This document shows positions 24,090 to 35,217 of a DNA stretch of 64,000 nt, piece after piece. Origin of the DNA: Gigaspora margarita (taxonomy: Eukaryota; Glomeromycota; Glomeromycetes; Diversisporales; Gigasporaceae); assembly GCA_009809945.1 (NCBI GenBank), contig WTPW01000500.1:253331-317330 (forward strand), given 5' to 3'. The notes under the pieces are model-generated. The model did not search any database and was not told the DNA's origin. It saw only the letters and a program-made list of their open reading frames with translations. Each line of letters opens with the position of its first letter. The first letter of the stretch is position 1. A program made the translations under genes and the position numbers.

Positions 24090-24720
24090 ATGAGCGAAGT
24101 TGGGTTATATTCATGGTAGCTGTATCTTTTAAACAGCTTCTATTTTTGCAGAGTCTGGCCTATTCTACTAGATGCAATGATATGTCCTAAGAAAGGTAAG
24201 CATTATATCCAGAAATTACATTTCTCAATATTCAGCTATAATTTGGCTTGCTTGATTCTTTGGAATACTTCCTTTAAATGTCTAAGGTGATCATCAAATG
24301 TTCGAGAATATACTATAGTATCATCTAGATACACTACTACAAACTTCTATACAATCTCATCATATACTCATTCTATAAGTTTTTGGAATATAGCAGGGGC
24401 ATTACAAAGTCCAAAAGGCATCATAATGAACTCATAGGTTCTATAGTAGGTTACAAATGCAGTCTTTTCTTTGTCTCGATGTTGCATTGCAACTTGCCAA
24501 TATCCACTTGCAAGATCCAAAGCAGAAAACCAATATAATCCAGCAAGGTATTTAATATTTCATCTATATGAGGCAGAGGGTATACATCCTTTTGGTAATG
24601 TTGTTAAGCTTTTAATAGTTTATACAAAAGTGTAATTTCTATTTTTTTTTTCACTAGAACAACAGAAAAAGTCCAGGGACTATCAGAGGATCAGATCAGT
24701 TTATGTTTTATTATCTGTTG
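24090..24720 (-). pseudogene. gypsy reverse transcriptase
   Basis: On the minus strand: DSPWTFSVVLVKKK (about 24680), FSALDLASGYWQVAM (motif with first catalytic Asp, about 24510), MMPFGLCNAPAIFQKLIE (about 24410) and the active-site box VYLDDTIVYS (24315-24337). The catalytic residues are intact, but stops follow LIE and the EIV that precedes KFVVVYLDD; both could come from TGG or CAG/CAA by transition. Confidence 0.92.
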
Positions 24721-25249
24721 AATTTTCTCTTTGATAAATGTTTGTTCATTTGGGGTACAAAGTAAGGTCTAGAATGAATTGAATGTACTTCTTCTGTAAA
24801 GATGTGATGAGAGACTAAGTTAGTTCGACCTAATTCATTCATGTCTGTTGCAAAAATATCTGCAAATTTTTCAAGTAACTGTCTAAATCTACGTTCTTGA
24901 TTAGCAGTAAAAGGGCCTATATTTAATGAAGTACTAGGAGTTAGAGTATATTCTTCATAAGGGATAAGGGTGTTTATGCTATATACAGGGGTAGGTACTA
25001 AATCTAGGGTGTAATGTTCAAGGGTCTATCTATACTATTGTCTGAATTAGTAGGTAGTTTGTCATCCTGTCTAGGATTATCTAAAAATTTGGATTGGTAA
25101 AAAGGATTGTAAGAGCATTAGTTCTTTGTTGTAGGTATTGGGTATCTTGTTAAATAAATTAAATAGTCATTGATTAAAGGTTTCAAGTTTCTGAACTTGT
25201 TATTAGAGTTGTTCAATGATCTGGTTCTATAGAGTAACTTGTTGTTATA

Positions 25250-26440
25250 ATTCTTCTAAAGCATCTATAGTAACAATGTTTTGATTATCGTCAGCAGGTA
25301 CTTCTGGTACAATTTCTGGTTCTGGTTCAAATATAGATAGTAGAAGAGGTTCACAATTAGCACAGTATCCATCATGTTCATCTAGTTCTTCTTAATGTTT
25401 GATATGAGAACATTCCTTGCAAAGGTCAACAGGGTCTGTGAAGTTCTTTCTAAGGTTAGCAAGAGCAGTTTTCTTACAAAATTCAGAATGGCTGGTATCA
25501 AAAAAAATTTTAAGGGCTTGTCATAGTTGAGTTTCTTCATTTTTTTCTAAGAGACTATATTCAGTGCAAAGTATTAAAGATATTTCTTCTGGGCTCTATA
25601 GTTGGTGAATTCGATTGGTTGCTTGAGGTTCCAAAGCTTCAGCTATATATTGATTACTTTCTTGTAAGAAAATCTTGGCTAGTTTATAAATATGAGTCTG
25701 GTTCATTTCATATTGAGATCCAGTACTACAGTTGGATTCAGTATAATATCTGATTCTGGTCTACAGGTTATAGTTAGAATTATAGAGAATATTTTGTTTT
25801 GCTTTGTAAGCATAGAGGTGTTCGAGGTCACAAAACCAAAGGGCTTGTTCTAGGCTTTCTAAACTATACATTCTCAAGGTAGACCTTGTTTCTTTACAAA
25901 TTTTGTATAGAACAAAAGTTCTACATCCATCTCCTTGGTCATAATAATAGATGCGTTGAGGTTATCTGAGGAGAGTTCATAGTGGTAGTTAGAATAACAT
26001 CCTTAGCAAACAAACTGGTTATTAAGAGCTCGTAAGTCATCTGGTCTATTCAGCTTTTTGTAGTGATAGCAATAGTAAGTACATTTTGAACTATAGTTAT
26101 ACAGTCTTTTGGCTTCAACTGTATCAGGGCCATATCCATATTGATAAACTCAGTTCTGTTCCTTGAGAGTTGCAATAGGACAATCAATAGCAATATGGCC
26201 TGTCATTCTACAAGTATAGAAAATATTCTCAGGGCAGTTTTGATACAGATGGTTACTTCCATTGCAGATGCAGCAAGAGGTTCGTCTGGGTAATTGTTGT
26301 GAGCAGTGAACAGCAATCTGCCCTTCATGTTAGTAGTGATCACAATGGTTGGTAGGACAGTTGGCAAAGAGGTGATTAGGTGATCTACAGTTTTTACATA
26401 CACGAGGGCTAGAAGGGTTTTATCTTCTATTTCTAGGCTA
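25250..26440 (-). pseudogene. Zinc-knuckle array and Cys-rich linker between protease and RT
   Basis: In one minus-strand frame there are successive CX2CX4HX4C-type units: CKNCRSPNHLFANC, a decayed CDHY..EGQIAVHC, CCICNGSNHLYQNC and YTCRMTGHIAIDC (first Cys changed to Tyr), all within about 26160-26420. A second Cys-rich stretch (CKECSHIKH ... GYCANC) lies near 25365-25435. Gag of this element has its own knuckle, so this array is extra. Likely nucleic-acid binding; the placement after protease is unusual. Confidence 0.65.
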
Positions 26441-26692
26441 ATAGATAATCTATGGGCTGGTATCATCATCAGAGGTAGATATCATATCTAGTTCTTGATT
26501 AAAAGCATAAGCTTCTTGGGGTACTAAATATTCTTGTTCATAAGTATCTAATTCAGCAGAGTCAGTAACAGTATGTTGTAATAGTAAGGGTTGGTTGCTT
26601 TCATAGAAGGTAGAGATAGTATGTTTCTTATTCTTCCATCTAAATAAATAGCAACTATTCTTCTAGTTATAGCTAGTTTCAATCTTCTTTGA

Positions 26693-27022
26693 CTAGTTAT
26701 TTTCAAGCAATAGAGAATAGGAAGTAGTGGGTACAACTTCAACTGTAATAGAAACAACAGCACTATCAATGTCTACAGGTAGGTCTTGAATAATTCCTAG
26801 AGAGCGAGTAGAGGTTCTTGTAGCAGATATAATAAGACTAGTAGAGGCTTGTTCTATTTTCAATTCTAAGTGTTGAACTACTTTGTGAACAATCATACTA
26901 ATAGAAGCTCTACTATCAATGATAGCTTGGTAGGGTTTTTGGTTCAGTTGGACATTGCATTTAACAGGTATGTTATGAGCAGGTGTCTGGATCAAGTTAG
27001 CAGTTTTTGCTTTTTTGTACAA
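26693..27022 (-). pseudogene. gypsy aspartic protease
   Basis: The sequence NQKPYQAIIDSRASISMIV carries the retropepsin active site in the form DSRAS where DSGAS/DTGAS is expected (Gly to Arg, a GGA-to-AGA type change). RTSTRSLGIIQDLPVDID and EVVPTTSYSLLLENN complete the fold. It is cut off upstream by the MITE at 27037-27212 and downstream runs on in frame after a stop that should be Trp. Confidence 0.85.
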
Positions 27023-27036
27023 GTAGGAAGATATAA

Positions 27037-27212
27037 AGGTTGGAACTAAATTTAAATATTCGAGTTTATTACATTAAAATTCGATTTTAGCATACCAAAA
27101 TTTGAGTTTATCACATCAATTATTAATAATTGATATGATAAATACGAATTTTTGTGTGATATAATCGAATTTTGATGTGATAAACTCAAATATTTAAATT
27201 CGGTTCCAACCT
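27037..27212. mobile_element. Palindromic MITE with AGGTTGGAAC ends
   Basis: Ends AGGTTGGAACTAAATTTAAA and the complement of TTTAAATTCGGTTCCAACCT; almost the whole 176 bp folds back, with CGAGTTTATTACATTAAAAT matching its counterpart. It separates gag from protease. Confidence 0.9.
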
Positions 27213-29240
27213 CTAGGAGGATAAAGCAGTATGATAGAGGTATTGTTCAAAAGTTTTCCCATTTCTGTGGGTTAAGAGTCTGGTTGAAAGAGGTACTAGT
27301 AGAGGTAGAAGGAGTTCTATCAAGATAATTAACATTTCTATAGTAAGGTGAAGGGATATGATTAGAGGGTCTTCATGAAGAGTTAAAGAATCTATCATAA
27401 CTTTTAGAGCAGTAGTCATCTTGGTCATTTCAGTTGTCTCTATTTTGTGAACAGCTTCGATCTCAATTATAATTGTCTCGATCTCTATTATAATTATCTT
27501 GGCTTCTGGATTTGTTTCTATATGAGTCTCATTGGCGATTGTTGTTATTGTTGGATTGTCTGTTTTTTTCCTTATTCTTAATTTTGATTATTTTTTTTAG
27601 TTCAACAATGAGCAATAAAATATTCAGTTCTACCACAGTAGTGACAAATAGGAGGTTGTTTGATAGGGTTGACTTGTTTAGGAGAGTTAGCATAGTTGAC
27701 AAAGAGATTAGAAGGTTGTTGCTTCTGGTCAAGATTAATACAAAGTTGAGCAATCTGGTCAGTTAGTTGTTTAATAGCTTTGTCTGTATCTGTATTAGAA
27801 GAGGCTATAAGTTTTCTAGTTTTCCATTTATGAGCAGTATTTATGGCAATAGCAATATCAGCAGGTTCAGAAGCTTGGACATTGATGGCAAACTCAGGGC
27901 AGAGTTCTTGGATAAAGAGTTGTTTCAAAAAGTCTGCAGGGAAACCATCAGTGGGTTAACACGTTGTTTCAATTTGCAAAATTGATTAATATATTCATCA
28001 ACAAAGCTAGTTCCTTGTTTTATATCATAAAGTTGCTTTTGCTATATAGCCTTTTGCTTGGAGTAACAAAGCAAGCTTTAAAAAAGTATTTGAAACTGGT
28101 ATCTGGATTATGGTCATTACTAAAAGCAGTGGGGGCATTAACGAGAGAGGTAAACTAGTTTAAGGCAATTTCTTTCAAATACACAGGGACAAGTTCCAAT
28201 TTCTGATCAGCATTTTAGCAGTTAGCAACAGCAGCATGTTTAAATTCAGTATACCATACAAGTGGGTCTTGGGTTCTGTTTCCCGTAAAAAAACTAATAG
28301 TTAGAAGGTTCTTTTCAGGTCCTTTATTTACAAAAGCAGCAGCAAGAGTATTTATAGCATTGGTAGCATCAGCTATAGCTTGCTAAGCCATATTGGAAGT
28401 AGATTGAGTACAGGTGGATTAGTAATAGATAATTTGAGTATAGGCAGTTGTGAAGGTGGTATTTGATTTTCTTTAACAGTTTCTGGGACAGTATTAGATA
28501 AATGTTGATTTAGTTCAAAGGTAGTAGTAGTATCAAAGAAATGTTTAAGGTCAACTTCTAGTTGTTAGGGTGTTAGAGGTACAGGACTTGCAGTTAAACT
28601 AATACGTGGAATTCTGAAAGAGTAAGAACTAGTAGTACTATAGTTGTTACCAAGAGGATGTAGATTAGGGCTAGAAGAGGGGGCAAAAGGGTATCAAAAA
28701 AAGGTATAGTTGTGAGGTTTTGAGTAGGGGCTTCAGCAATAGAAGAGCCAAAGTCTGGATATAGGTCATATGGTCAGTGATAAGATTTGGGTTCTGGATC
28801 AAGGTAATAGTCAAAAATAGTATAATTTTCAAAGTCTATAGGAGGTAGAATAGTATGGTTATGTATCATTGGAGAATAGCAAGAGCAATTTCTCCTGGGT
28901 TTATGATGTTTACATGGTAGCAGCAGCTAAAAATAATATTTCTAATACAGGTATGAATAGTAGAAGAGTCTCGGGTAGTAGTTAGGTGAGCAAAGTTACT
29001 AGTAGTTTGGCCACTATAAGTGTCAGCATGGTAGGTACTAGAATACCAACGCCAAAATCTTCCAAAGGGTGTTTGAGAAAATATTCGACCACTAGTCCAG
29101 GAAGGAGGATAACACTTTTGACAAGAAAGATCAGGGGCACTTAATTAAAGAGAAGAAAAAGGAATAGCAGGGTTCTGGTAATGTACTAAAAGATGATTTC
29201 TAATATATCAATTATATAATTCGTTAATGTTAGTAGTCAT
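27213..29240 (-). pseudogene. gypsy gag
   Basis: A plausible start is the ATG at 29240 (MTTNINELYN, then TGA in place of TGG). A capsid-like region around 28390-28110 reads FFTGNRTQDPLVWYTEF, then QKLELVPVYLKEIALN-stop-FTSL, the retrotransposon gag pattern with Trp lost. The nucleocapsid knuckle is at about 27602-27645: CHYCGRTEYFIAHC, a CX2CX4HX4C in which the conserved Gly-His is now Glu-Tyr. Between them lie Asn/Arg-rich stretches. All checked stops and the Gly/His losses fit C-to-T or G-to-A changes. Confidence 0.82.
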
Positions 29241-29540
29241 ATGCCTTATGACTTCTAAGCTAAGTTTTTAGAGTGATTAATTGTTAGTAGTGTTCGTTAG
29301 TAAATATAGTTACTAGAATACAGCAGCTAAAAGTAAGTCTCAATAGAAGATGAGTAGATAGATAAATAGCAGCAAGAAAGAATAACAGCAGCAAGAGAGA
29401 ATTAAATAGTAGCAAAAGAAGTATTAATAGCAGCAAGATAAAACAGCAGTAGCAAATATAGAGAGAGAGTCCTTTTAGGATGAACAGCAGCAAAGTAGTG
29501 TAAGTAGTTTCAATAATATCCCAAATATTTTAAAAGTTTT

Positions 29541-29555
29541 CGCTAGAAGGCACCA
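29541..29555 (-). other. Primer-binding site
   Basis: On the minus strand TGGTGCCTTCTAGCG begins two bases after the 5' LTR ends (at 29558). The plus strand CGCTAGAAGGCACCA looks like a tRNA acceptor 3' end with CCA, as expected for a tRNA primer. Confidence 0.8.
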
Positions 29556-30367
29556 AATGTTATAGTAGAGAGGCCTTCTTGTACTCCTTACTATAACAAT
29601 GATATAGCTACAGGGATCCTTTAACAGTTTATAGCAGTGTCCAAGAGGCAGGTATAATTCCTTAGTCTGTAAGAAATTATACTTTTCTCTGTAGGTGGTT
29701 TATGATAGTATTTAGATTTTTAACAATAGTTTCTTTATTTAATAATAATAGGCAAGAGGGCTATTCCTAGACTTCTATTTCTAAGAAATCTCTTTGACAA
29801 GATATTATTAAATGTAAAGAGAAGTGGAGTGTCTTGGTCTAATCTGACTAAGGGAAATTCTGTGTCTTTAAATACATTTTAGAATAAGCATTATAAGCGT
29901 TGATTTACAATAATAAACATTACAATCATCATGAGCAACATAAGCATTATAAGCGATATAATCATTATAAGTAGTATAAGTATTATAAGTGGTATAAGCA
30001 TTATAAGGCCACTCCAATTTAATTCTTTGTTTAACATAACAAGTTCAAAATTTTTTAGAGGGGGATTTAAACAACAAATAATTAGGTCCAGATTGGGTCT
30101 GGCTAGAATTGGAATAGGACCAGTTTGGGTCCAGTCCAGGATCGGACCAGACTCAGACTCTAAATTTTATGCAGAATGGTCTGAGTTTGAACATACCTAT
30201 ATGTATTTTTTTTGGTGTTAACAAGTTTACTTAGTGCATGAAGTTAGAATTAATTAGTAAAATTTTATGAAACATAAGATTTTATAGAGTTTTATTAATA
30301 AAATTTTATAAATCTTATAATACACAACTTTTTATTAATTAATTCTAACTTCATATACTAAGTAAAC

Positions 30368-30887
30368 GTCCTCCGGGCCGATAGCATAGCGGTTATGCTC
30401 CGAGGATACAAATCGCAAGGTTGCCAGTTCAATTCCGGCCAAAGGCGAAATAAAAAAGCCAGCCGATTAGGGAACTGAAACACCGTGGGAAACAGAGACC
30501 CAGGACATCATACGACGGACTTAATTGGGCAGCCGTTATTTCGAGAATTTGTAGCTGTGAAGAAAATCGTGCTAGGACCCCGATTTGGAATAACTGAAGT
30601 CACGAGACGTAATGTGAGGCCTAAGTCTGGATCTACATTGATACTACATGAACTCGTGGTGCCGCCGACCCGTATAGGTGAAATTCCAGTCCGGTGTTCG
30701 CCGAAGTGACCTCTCCGGGGGTCATTGCGGTGGGTCGCATCTAGGTGCTATTAGTAGTAACCGGGTGAAGTCAGGCTATTTGTAAACATGTTAACTTAGT
30801 TAATAAATGTAATACCCTTCGGGGTTCGCATAAAGATTTATAATAAAGTCATGGCAAGATTCGCCAAAGTTAAAAAAAAATATATAT
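30368..30887 (+). mobile_element. tRNA-derived SINE 2
   Basis: Head with box A TAGCATAGCGGT and box B CCAGTTCAATTCC. The body has CACCGTGGGAAACAGAGACC and GACCCCGATTTGGAATAACT. The tail has GTGGGTCGCATCTAGGTGC, AACCGGGTGAAGTCAGGC, AATAAAGTCATGGCAAGATT and poly-A, closely like the LINE 3' end at 52.2-52.34 kb. A perfect 15-bp duplication ATATACTAAGTAAAC flanks it (30353-30367, 30888-30902). It is far more GC-rich than its surroundings. The 74-codon open frame at 30485-30709 is not considered a gene. Confidence 0.95.
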
Positions 30888-32447
30888 ATATACTAAGTAA
30901 ACATATTCAGCACCTAAAAATGCATCAAATCGGCAGAGTTATTTTTATTTTACTTAAAATTTGGAGAATAGATGCATAATTTTGGATTTTTGCTCAAACA
31001 AGTCAAATTTAAGCATCTTTTCGCAAATTTCAAGTAAAATAAAAACAATATTGCTGATTTAATGTATTTTTAGATTCTAAATAAGTTTATTTAGTGCATG
31101 GAGTTAGAATTAATTAGTAAAATTTTGTGAATCATTAAATTTTATAGAATTTTATTAATAAACTTATATAAAATCTTATGATGCACAAACTTTTACTGAT
31201 TAATTCTAACTTAATGCACTAAGTAAACTTGTACAGCACCTAAAAATACATTAAATTGACAGAATTATTTTTATTTTACTTGAAATTTGGAGAATAGATG
31301 CATAATTTTGGAGATTTGATCAAAAAAGTCAAATTTAAGCAACTTTTCTCCAAATTTCAAGTACAATAAAAACAATTCTGCCAAATTAATGTATTTTTAA
31401 GTTCTAAATAAGTTTATTTAGTACATGGAGTTAGAATAAATTAGTAAAAGTTTGTGAATCATAAAATTTTATAGAATTTTATGAATAAAATTCTATAAAA
31501 TCTTATGATTCACAAACTTTTACTGATTAATTCTAACTTAATGCACTAAGTAAACTTATACAGCACCTAAAAATACATCAAATCGGCAGAGTTATTTTTA
31601 TTTTATTTGAAATTTGGAGAATAGATGCATAATTTTGGATTTTTGATCAAAAAAGTCAAATTTAAGCACCTTTTCTCCAAATTTCAAGTAAAATAAAAAT
31701 AATTCTGCCGATTTAATGTATTTTTAGGTTCTAAATAAGTTTATTTAGTGCATGGATTTAGAATAAATTAGTAAACTTTTGTGAATCATAAAATTTTATA
31801 GAATTTTATTAATAAAATTCTATAAAATCTTATGATTCACAAACTTTTACTAATTAATTCTAACTTAATGCACTAACTAAACTTGTACAGCACCTAAAAA
31901 TACATCAAATTGGTAGTTATTTTTATTTTACTTGAAATTTTGAGAATAGATGCTTAAATTTGGATTTTTGATCAAAAAAGTTAAATTTAAGCATCTTTTC
32001 TCCAAGTTTCAAGTAAAATAAAAATAATTCTGTTGATTTAATGTATTTTTAGGTTCTAAATAAGTTTATTTAGTGCATGGAGTTATAATAAATTAGTAAA
32101 ATTTTGTGAATCATAAAATTTTATAGAATTTTATTAATAAATTTCTATAAAATCTTATAATTCACAAACTTTTACTAATTGATTCTAGCTTAATTTACTA
32201 GGTAAACTTGTCAGAGCCTAAAAATACATTAAATCAGCAGTATTGTTTTTATTTTACTTGAAATTTGGAGAAAAGATGCTTAAATTTGACTTTTTTGATC
32301 AAAAATCCACAATTATGCATCGATTCTCCAAATTTCAAGGAAAATAAAAATAAATCTACTGATTTATGTATTTTTAAGTGCTAAACATGTTTACTTAGCA
32401 CATAAAGTTAGAATTAATTAATAAAAATTTGTGTATTATAAGATTTT

Positions 32448-33001
32448 TTTTTTTTTTTAACTTGACGATCGTGTCGTACTTTTATTATTTTAAAGAATCT
32501 GGCTATCCTTCATCCCAACATATATTATATCCAATAATACCAGTACGCCTAACCCGGTTACCATAGGCACCTATGTCCTACCAGCCAAGGTAGAATTCGT
32601 CTTTATTCCTAAATAGGACCAATTTCCTATTTTAGGCATTTCATTGACCAGGTTCTATACCTGCATGCCACGAGTTCATGTAGTATCCGTAATCCCAGAC
32701 TTATAGGCCTTACATTATGTCTTGTGACTTCGGTTACTTCCAAATCGGGGTCCTAATACAGCCCGCTTCACAGCCTCAACTTCTCAAATAATGACCGAGT
32801 GTACATGTAGTGCTGCCGCCGCAGGTTCGTATCTCAAGCCATTTTTTGGAATGCTGCCACAACCATGCCCGTATCTCAAGCCACTACCTTCAAACCGACT
32901 CGCCGCATATGTATTATTTTTTGCCGTTGGGAGGAATTGAACTGACGACTTTTCGATTTGCAACCTCGGAGCATAACCGCTATGCTATCGGCCCGAAGGT
33001 C
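32448..33001 (-). mobile_element. tRNA-derived SINE 3
   Basis: Minus-strand copy of the same family: GGGCCGATAGCATAGCGGTT head, box B CAGTTCAATTCC, tail ACATAGGTGCCTATGGTAAC, CGATCGTCAAGTT and poly-A. A perfect 17-bp duplication GTGTATTATAAGATTTT is at 32431-32447 and 33002-33018. It sits in the last unit of the hairpin array. Confidence 0.95.
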
Positions 33002-33515
33002 GTGTATTATAAGATTTTATAAAATCTTATTAATAAAATTCTATAAAATCTTATGATTCATAAAATTTTACTAATTAATTCTAATTAATTTATATAATGT
33101 TCCTAGACTTAGCATGACTGCATCATATAGCTACTCTAATTTTGGTGATCTTTCTGTATGGGTTCATTTTAGTAATATGAAAAGTAAAATTTGAATCTAA
33201 TTATTATATATATATATGTTGTTTAACTCTCCCATAATTTGCTCAATCATGAGGGGGGTTATGTTAAACATAGATTTAAATTGGGATGGCCTAAGCAGTA
33301 TAAGCGTTATAAGCATTATAAGTATTATAAGTATTATAAGTGGTATAAGTGGTATAAGCGTTATAAGCGGTATAAGCATTATAAGTGATATGAACAATTC
33401 TAAATGTCTAACTTCTCAAATAATAATAACAGTATATGAAATACTAAAGATAATAATAAAATGGAAAAATAATAAATATTCTATAAAAATAATATTAACT
33501 ACTTGTTCTATAACA

Positions 33516-35204
33516 ATGTTTTCTAAAAAAAACTATACTTATTTTTCTCACTATTATATCAAAAACTTGTTATTTTATGATTCATTGTATATTTGTATTA
33601 TATCATCAAAAGTTTCATTTGTCAATTAAAAGTAGATAATTATTTTAAATTTGATCAAAATTTTTATTACAGAATATATATAAAATTGGTTTAGGATCAA
33701 AAACAATTACCCAAGATGCCTAATGAAATAGTTTTGTCATAATAATGAAACTATTTTATACGATTATTAATAGGTTAGAACTGGCCAGCCTATTGCCAGC
33801 CTGTTCTAGAATTCACTAAAGGTATGAAGCTCAACCACTAAAAAAAGATTCTTATAGACCATTGGTGCCAAATATCAAATGAAAACCCTTGTACTGCTAT
33901 TGTCATAGAGTCTATTGGGCCTCTTGAGTTGTTTACCACATACATAGTTTCTTTACAAACATGAGGTTCCTGCTTTGTTTTCATATTTGAGATTTTGTAT
34001 TGTTATTGCTATTGCATTACTTGCAATAGCCACAGAGCAACTGTGCTTATTAATAAACAAACACATTAGGATACAAAGTTAATTTTTTTGTTATGCATTA
34101 CCTTCTAACCCATTTTTCAATATTCAAAAAAAAATTTCTTTTTTTTAAGTTCCTATTGTGCTAATAATTTTCTATAAATTGATCTAGTATCACTTGATAG
34201 ATAAGTTATTTTACAGGATTATCCAATAGAACTGATCAAAAAATTTAACTACTAATCTAATTTTCTAATTCCATATTATGTAAAACAAAAAGTAACTTTG
34301 CATGGCTTTAAATGTAAATGAGTTTATTAATTTAGTATAGATTAATGAAGAAAAGAAAATAAAAGAAAAAAAAAACTGACTAACTATGGATTTTGAAATC
34401 CAAAACAAAAAAACAACTTTGCCTTTGCTTTAATAGAAAAAATAATTTCATTATAATTATTGTAATTCGATTTCAACAATTATATATAATCACACATTTA
34501 CTAGAAAATATCTGCATTTAGAATAACCAATAGAAGATGTGGTTTTATAAAGACATCCAAATCACTATGCTCCTGATAAGGCCACACAAATTTGATTTTT
34601 TGTTTTGTATTACCTGCTAACACATTTTTTAATTGTTTTTTTTTAGATCCCAATTGTGCCAATTGTTCAATTCTTGGTAGTTGTTTCTTTTTACTATTTC
34701 TCATCTAGTGTCACCTGATGAGGATCTTTAATTTCTCATAATTGATCAATAGAACTAATAGAAAAATATGACTGCTGGCCCAATTTTTGATTCCTTGTAC
34801 AAAATGAAGAATTAATCTTGCATAACCTTAGTGTGAACATTATTCTATTTATTTATAGTAAATTAGAAAAAAAGATTGACTAACTCATGTTTTCAGATTC
34901 CATTTAGTGCAAAAAATACTACAGTCTGTCAATATTTATGCAACGACAAGCTTATTTTATGGATGATTTATTTGCAGACAAGTTTATCTCATAAATATTA
35001 TATTTTATCAATAGCTCATATCTATTAATTCTATATTGACTAGAATTACTTTGTTAAATGAGCTATTAGCAAAATACATTGTTCACAAACCAAATTTATC
35101 TATAAATTTATCATCTATACAATAAGCTTGTTAGTAAAATAAGTATTGGCAAAACATAATATTCTTGAAGTAATTGTTAAATGAATCCATTTTATGTAAA
35201 TAAT
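33516..35204. repeat. AT-rich DNA with a diverged direct duplication
   Basis: Two direct copies about 510 bp apart start near 34078 and 34588. Shared words are TTATGCATTACCTTCTAAC / TTTGTATTACCTGCTAAC, AGTATCACTTGAT / AGTGTCACCTGAT, and the GACTAACT...TTTTGAAATCC / GACTAACTCATGTTTTCAG ends. No gene is recognised; a 67-codon open frame (34501-34704, minus) is Lys/Gln-rich and not convincing. Confidence 0.5.
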
Positions 35205-35217
35205 GAAAGATGAAATT

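Larger units (their letters stand above)
30233..33095. repeat. Tandem array of ~326-bp double-hairpin units
   Basis: The word AGTGCATG-AGTTAGAAT recurs at 30233, 31093, 31420, 31747, 32072 and 32398. Spacings are 327, 327, 325 and 326; the first interval is 860, which becomes 325 after removing the 535 bp of SINE 2 plus its duplication. Each unit is two back-to-back inverted repeats: one around GATCAAAAAAGTCAAATTTAAG and one around ATAGAATTTTATTAATAAAATTCTAT. The word CTAAGTAAAC at unit joints is shared with other elements in the window. Confidence 0.9.
30007..33291. mobile_element. PIF/Harbinger-like TIR element with a hairpin satellite interior
   Basis: Ends GGCCACTCCAATTTAATTCT and the complement of the right end (GGCCATCCCAATTTAAATCT), pairing for about 34 bp through GTTTAACATAAC. 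TAA flanks both sides (30004-30006, 33292-33294), the PIF/Harbinger duplication. There is no transposase; the interior is an array of about 326-bp units plus two SINEs. It lies within the gypsy LTR. Confidence 0.8.
18158..33515 (-). mobile_element. Ty3/gypsy LTR retrotransposon, decayed and riddled with insertions
   Basis: On the minus strand the order is 5' LTR (right), primer-binding site, gag, protease, zinc-knuckle array, RT, RNase H, integrase, 3' ORF, polypurine tract, 3' LTR (left). Protease-RT-RNase H-integrase is the Ty3/gypsy order. LTRs start TGTTATAG and end CTATAACA; the two differ by many substitutions, so the element is old. I could not find a convincing 5-bp target duplication. 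Nested inside are a pogo-like MITE, an AT-rich TIR element, a LINE derivative, two MITEs in the internal region, and a 3.3 kb TIR element with two SINEs. No open frame survives. Confidence 0.93.
29558..33515 (-). repeat. 5' LTR (right), split by a 3.3 kb TIR element
   Basis: 29558-30006 and 33292-33515 together make the LTR, matching the left LTR through ACTCCTTACTATAACAATG, GGCAAGAGGGCTATTCC and the ATAAGC-type run, and on the far side TCTAACTTCTCAAATAATAA and ACTACTTGTTCTATAACA. Confidence 0.9.

Noticed and set aside
30485..30709. 74-codon open frame
   Set aside because: Lies inside a tRNA-derived SINE body; the other copies do not keep the frame.
30233..33095. Regular direct repeats as a CRISPR array
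   Set aside because: Units are 326 bp, fully tandem without unique spacers, in a eukaryotic transposon.
34501..34704. Lys-rich 67-codon frame as a gene
   Set aside because: The duplicate copy 510 bp upstream does not keep the frame, and no motif is visible.
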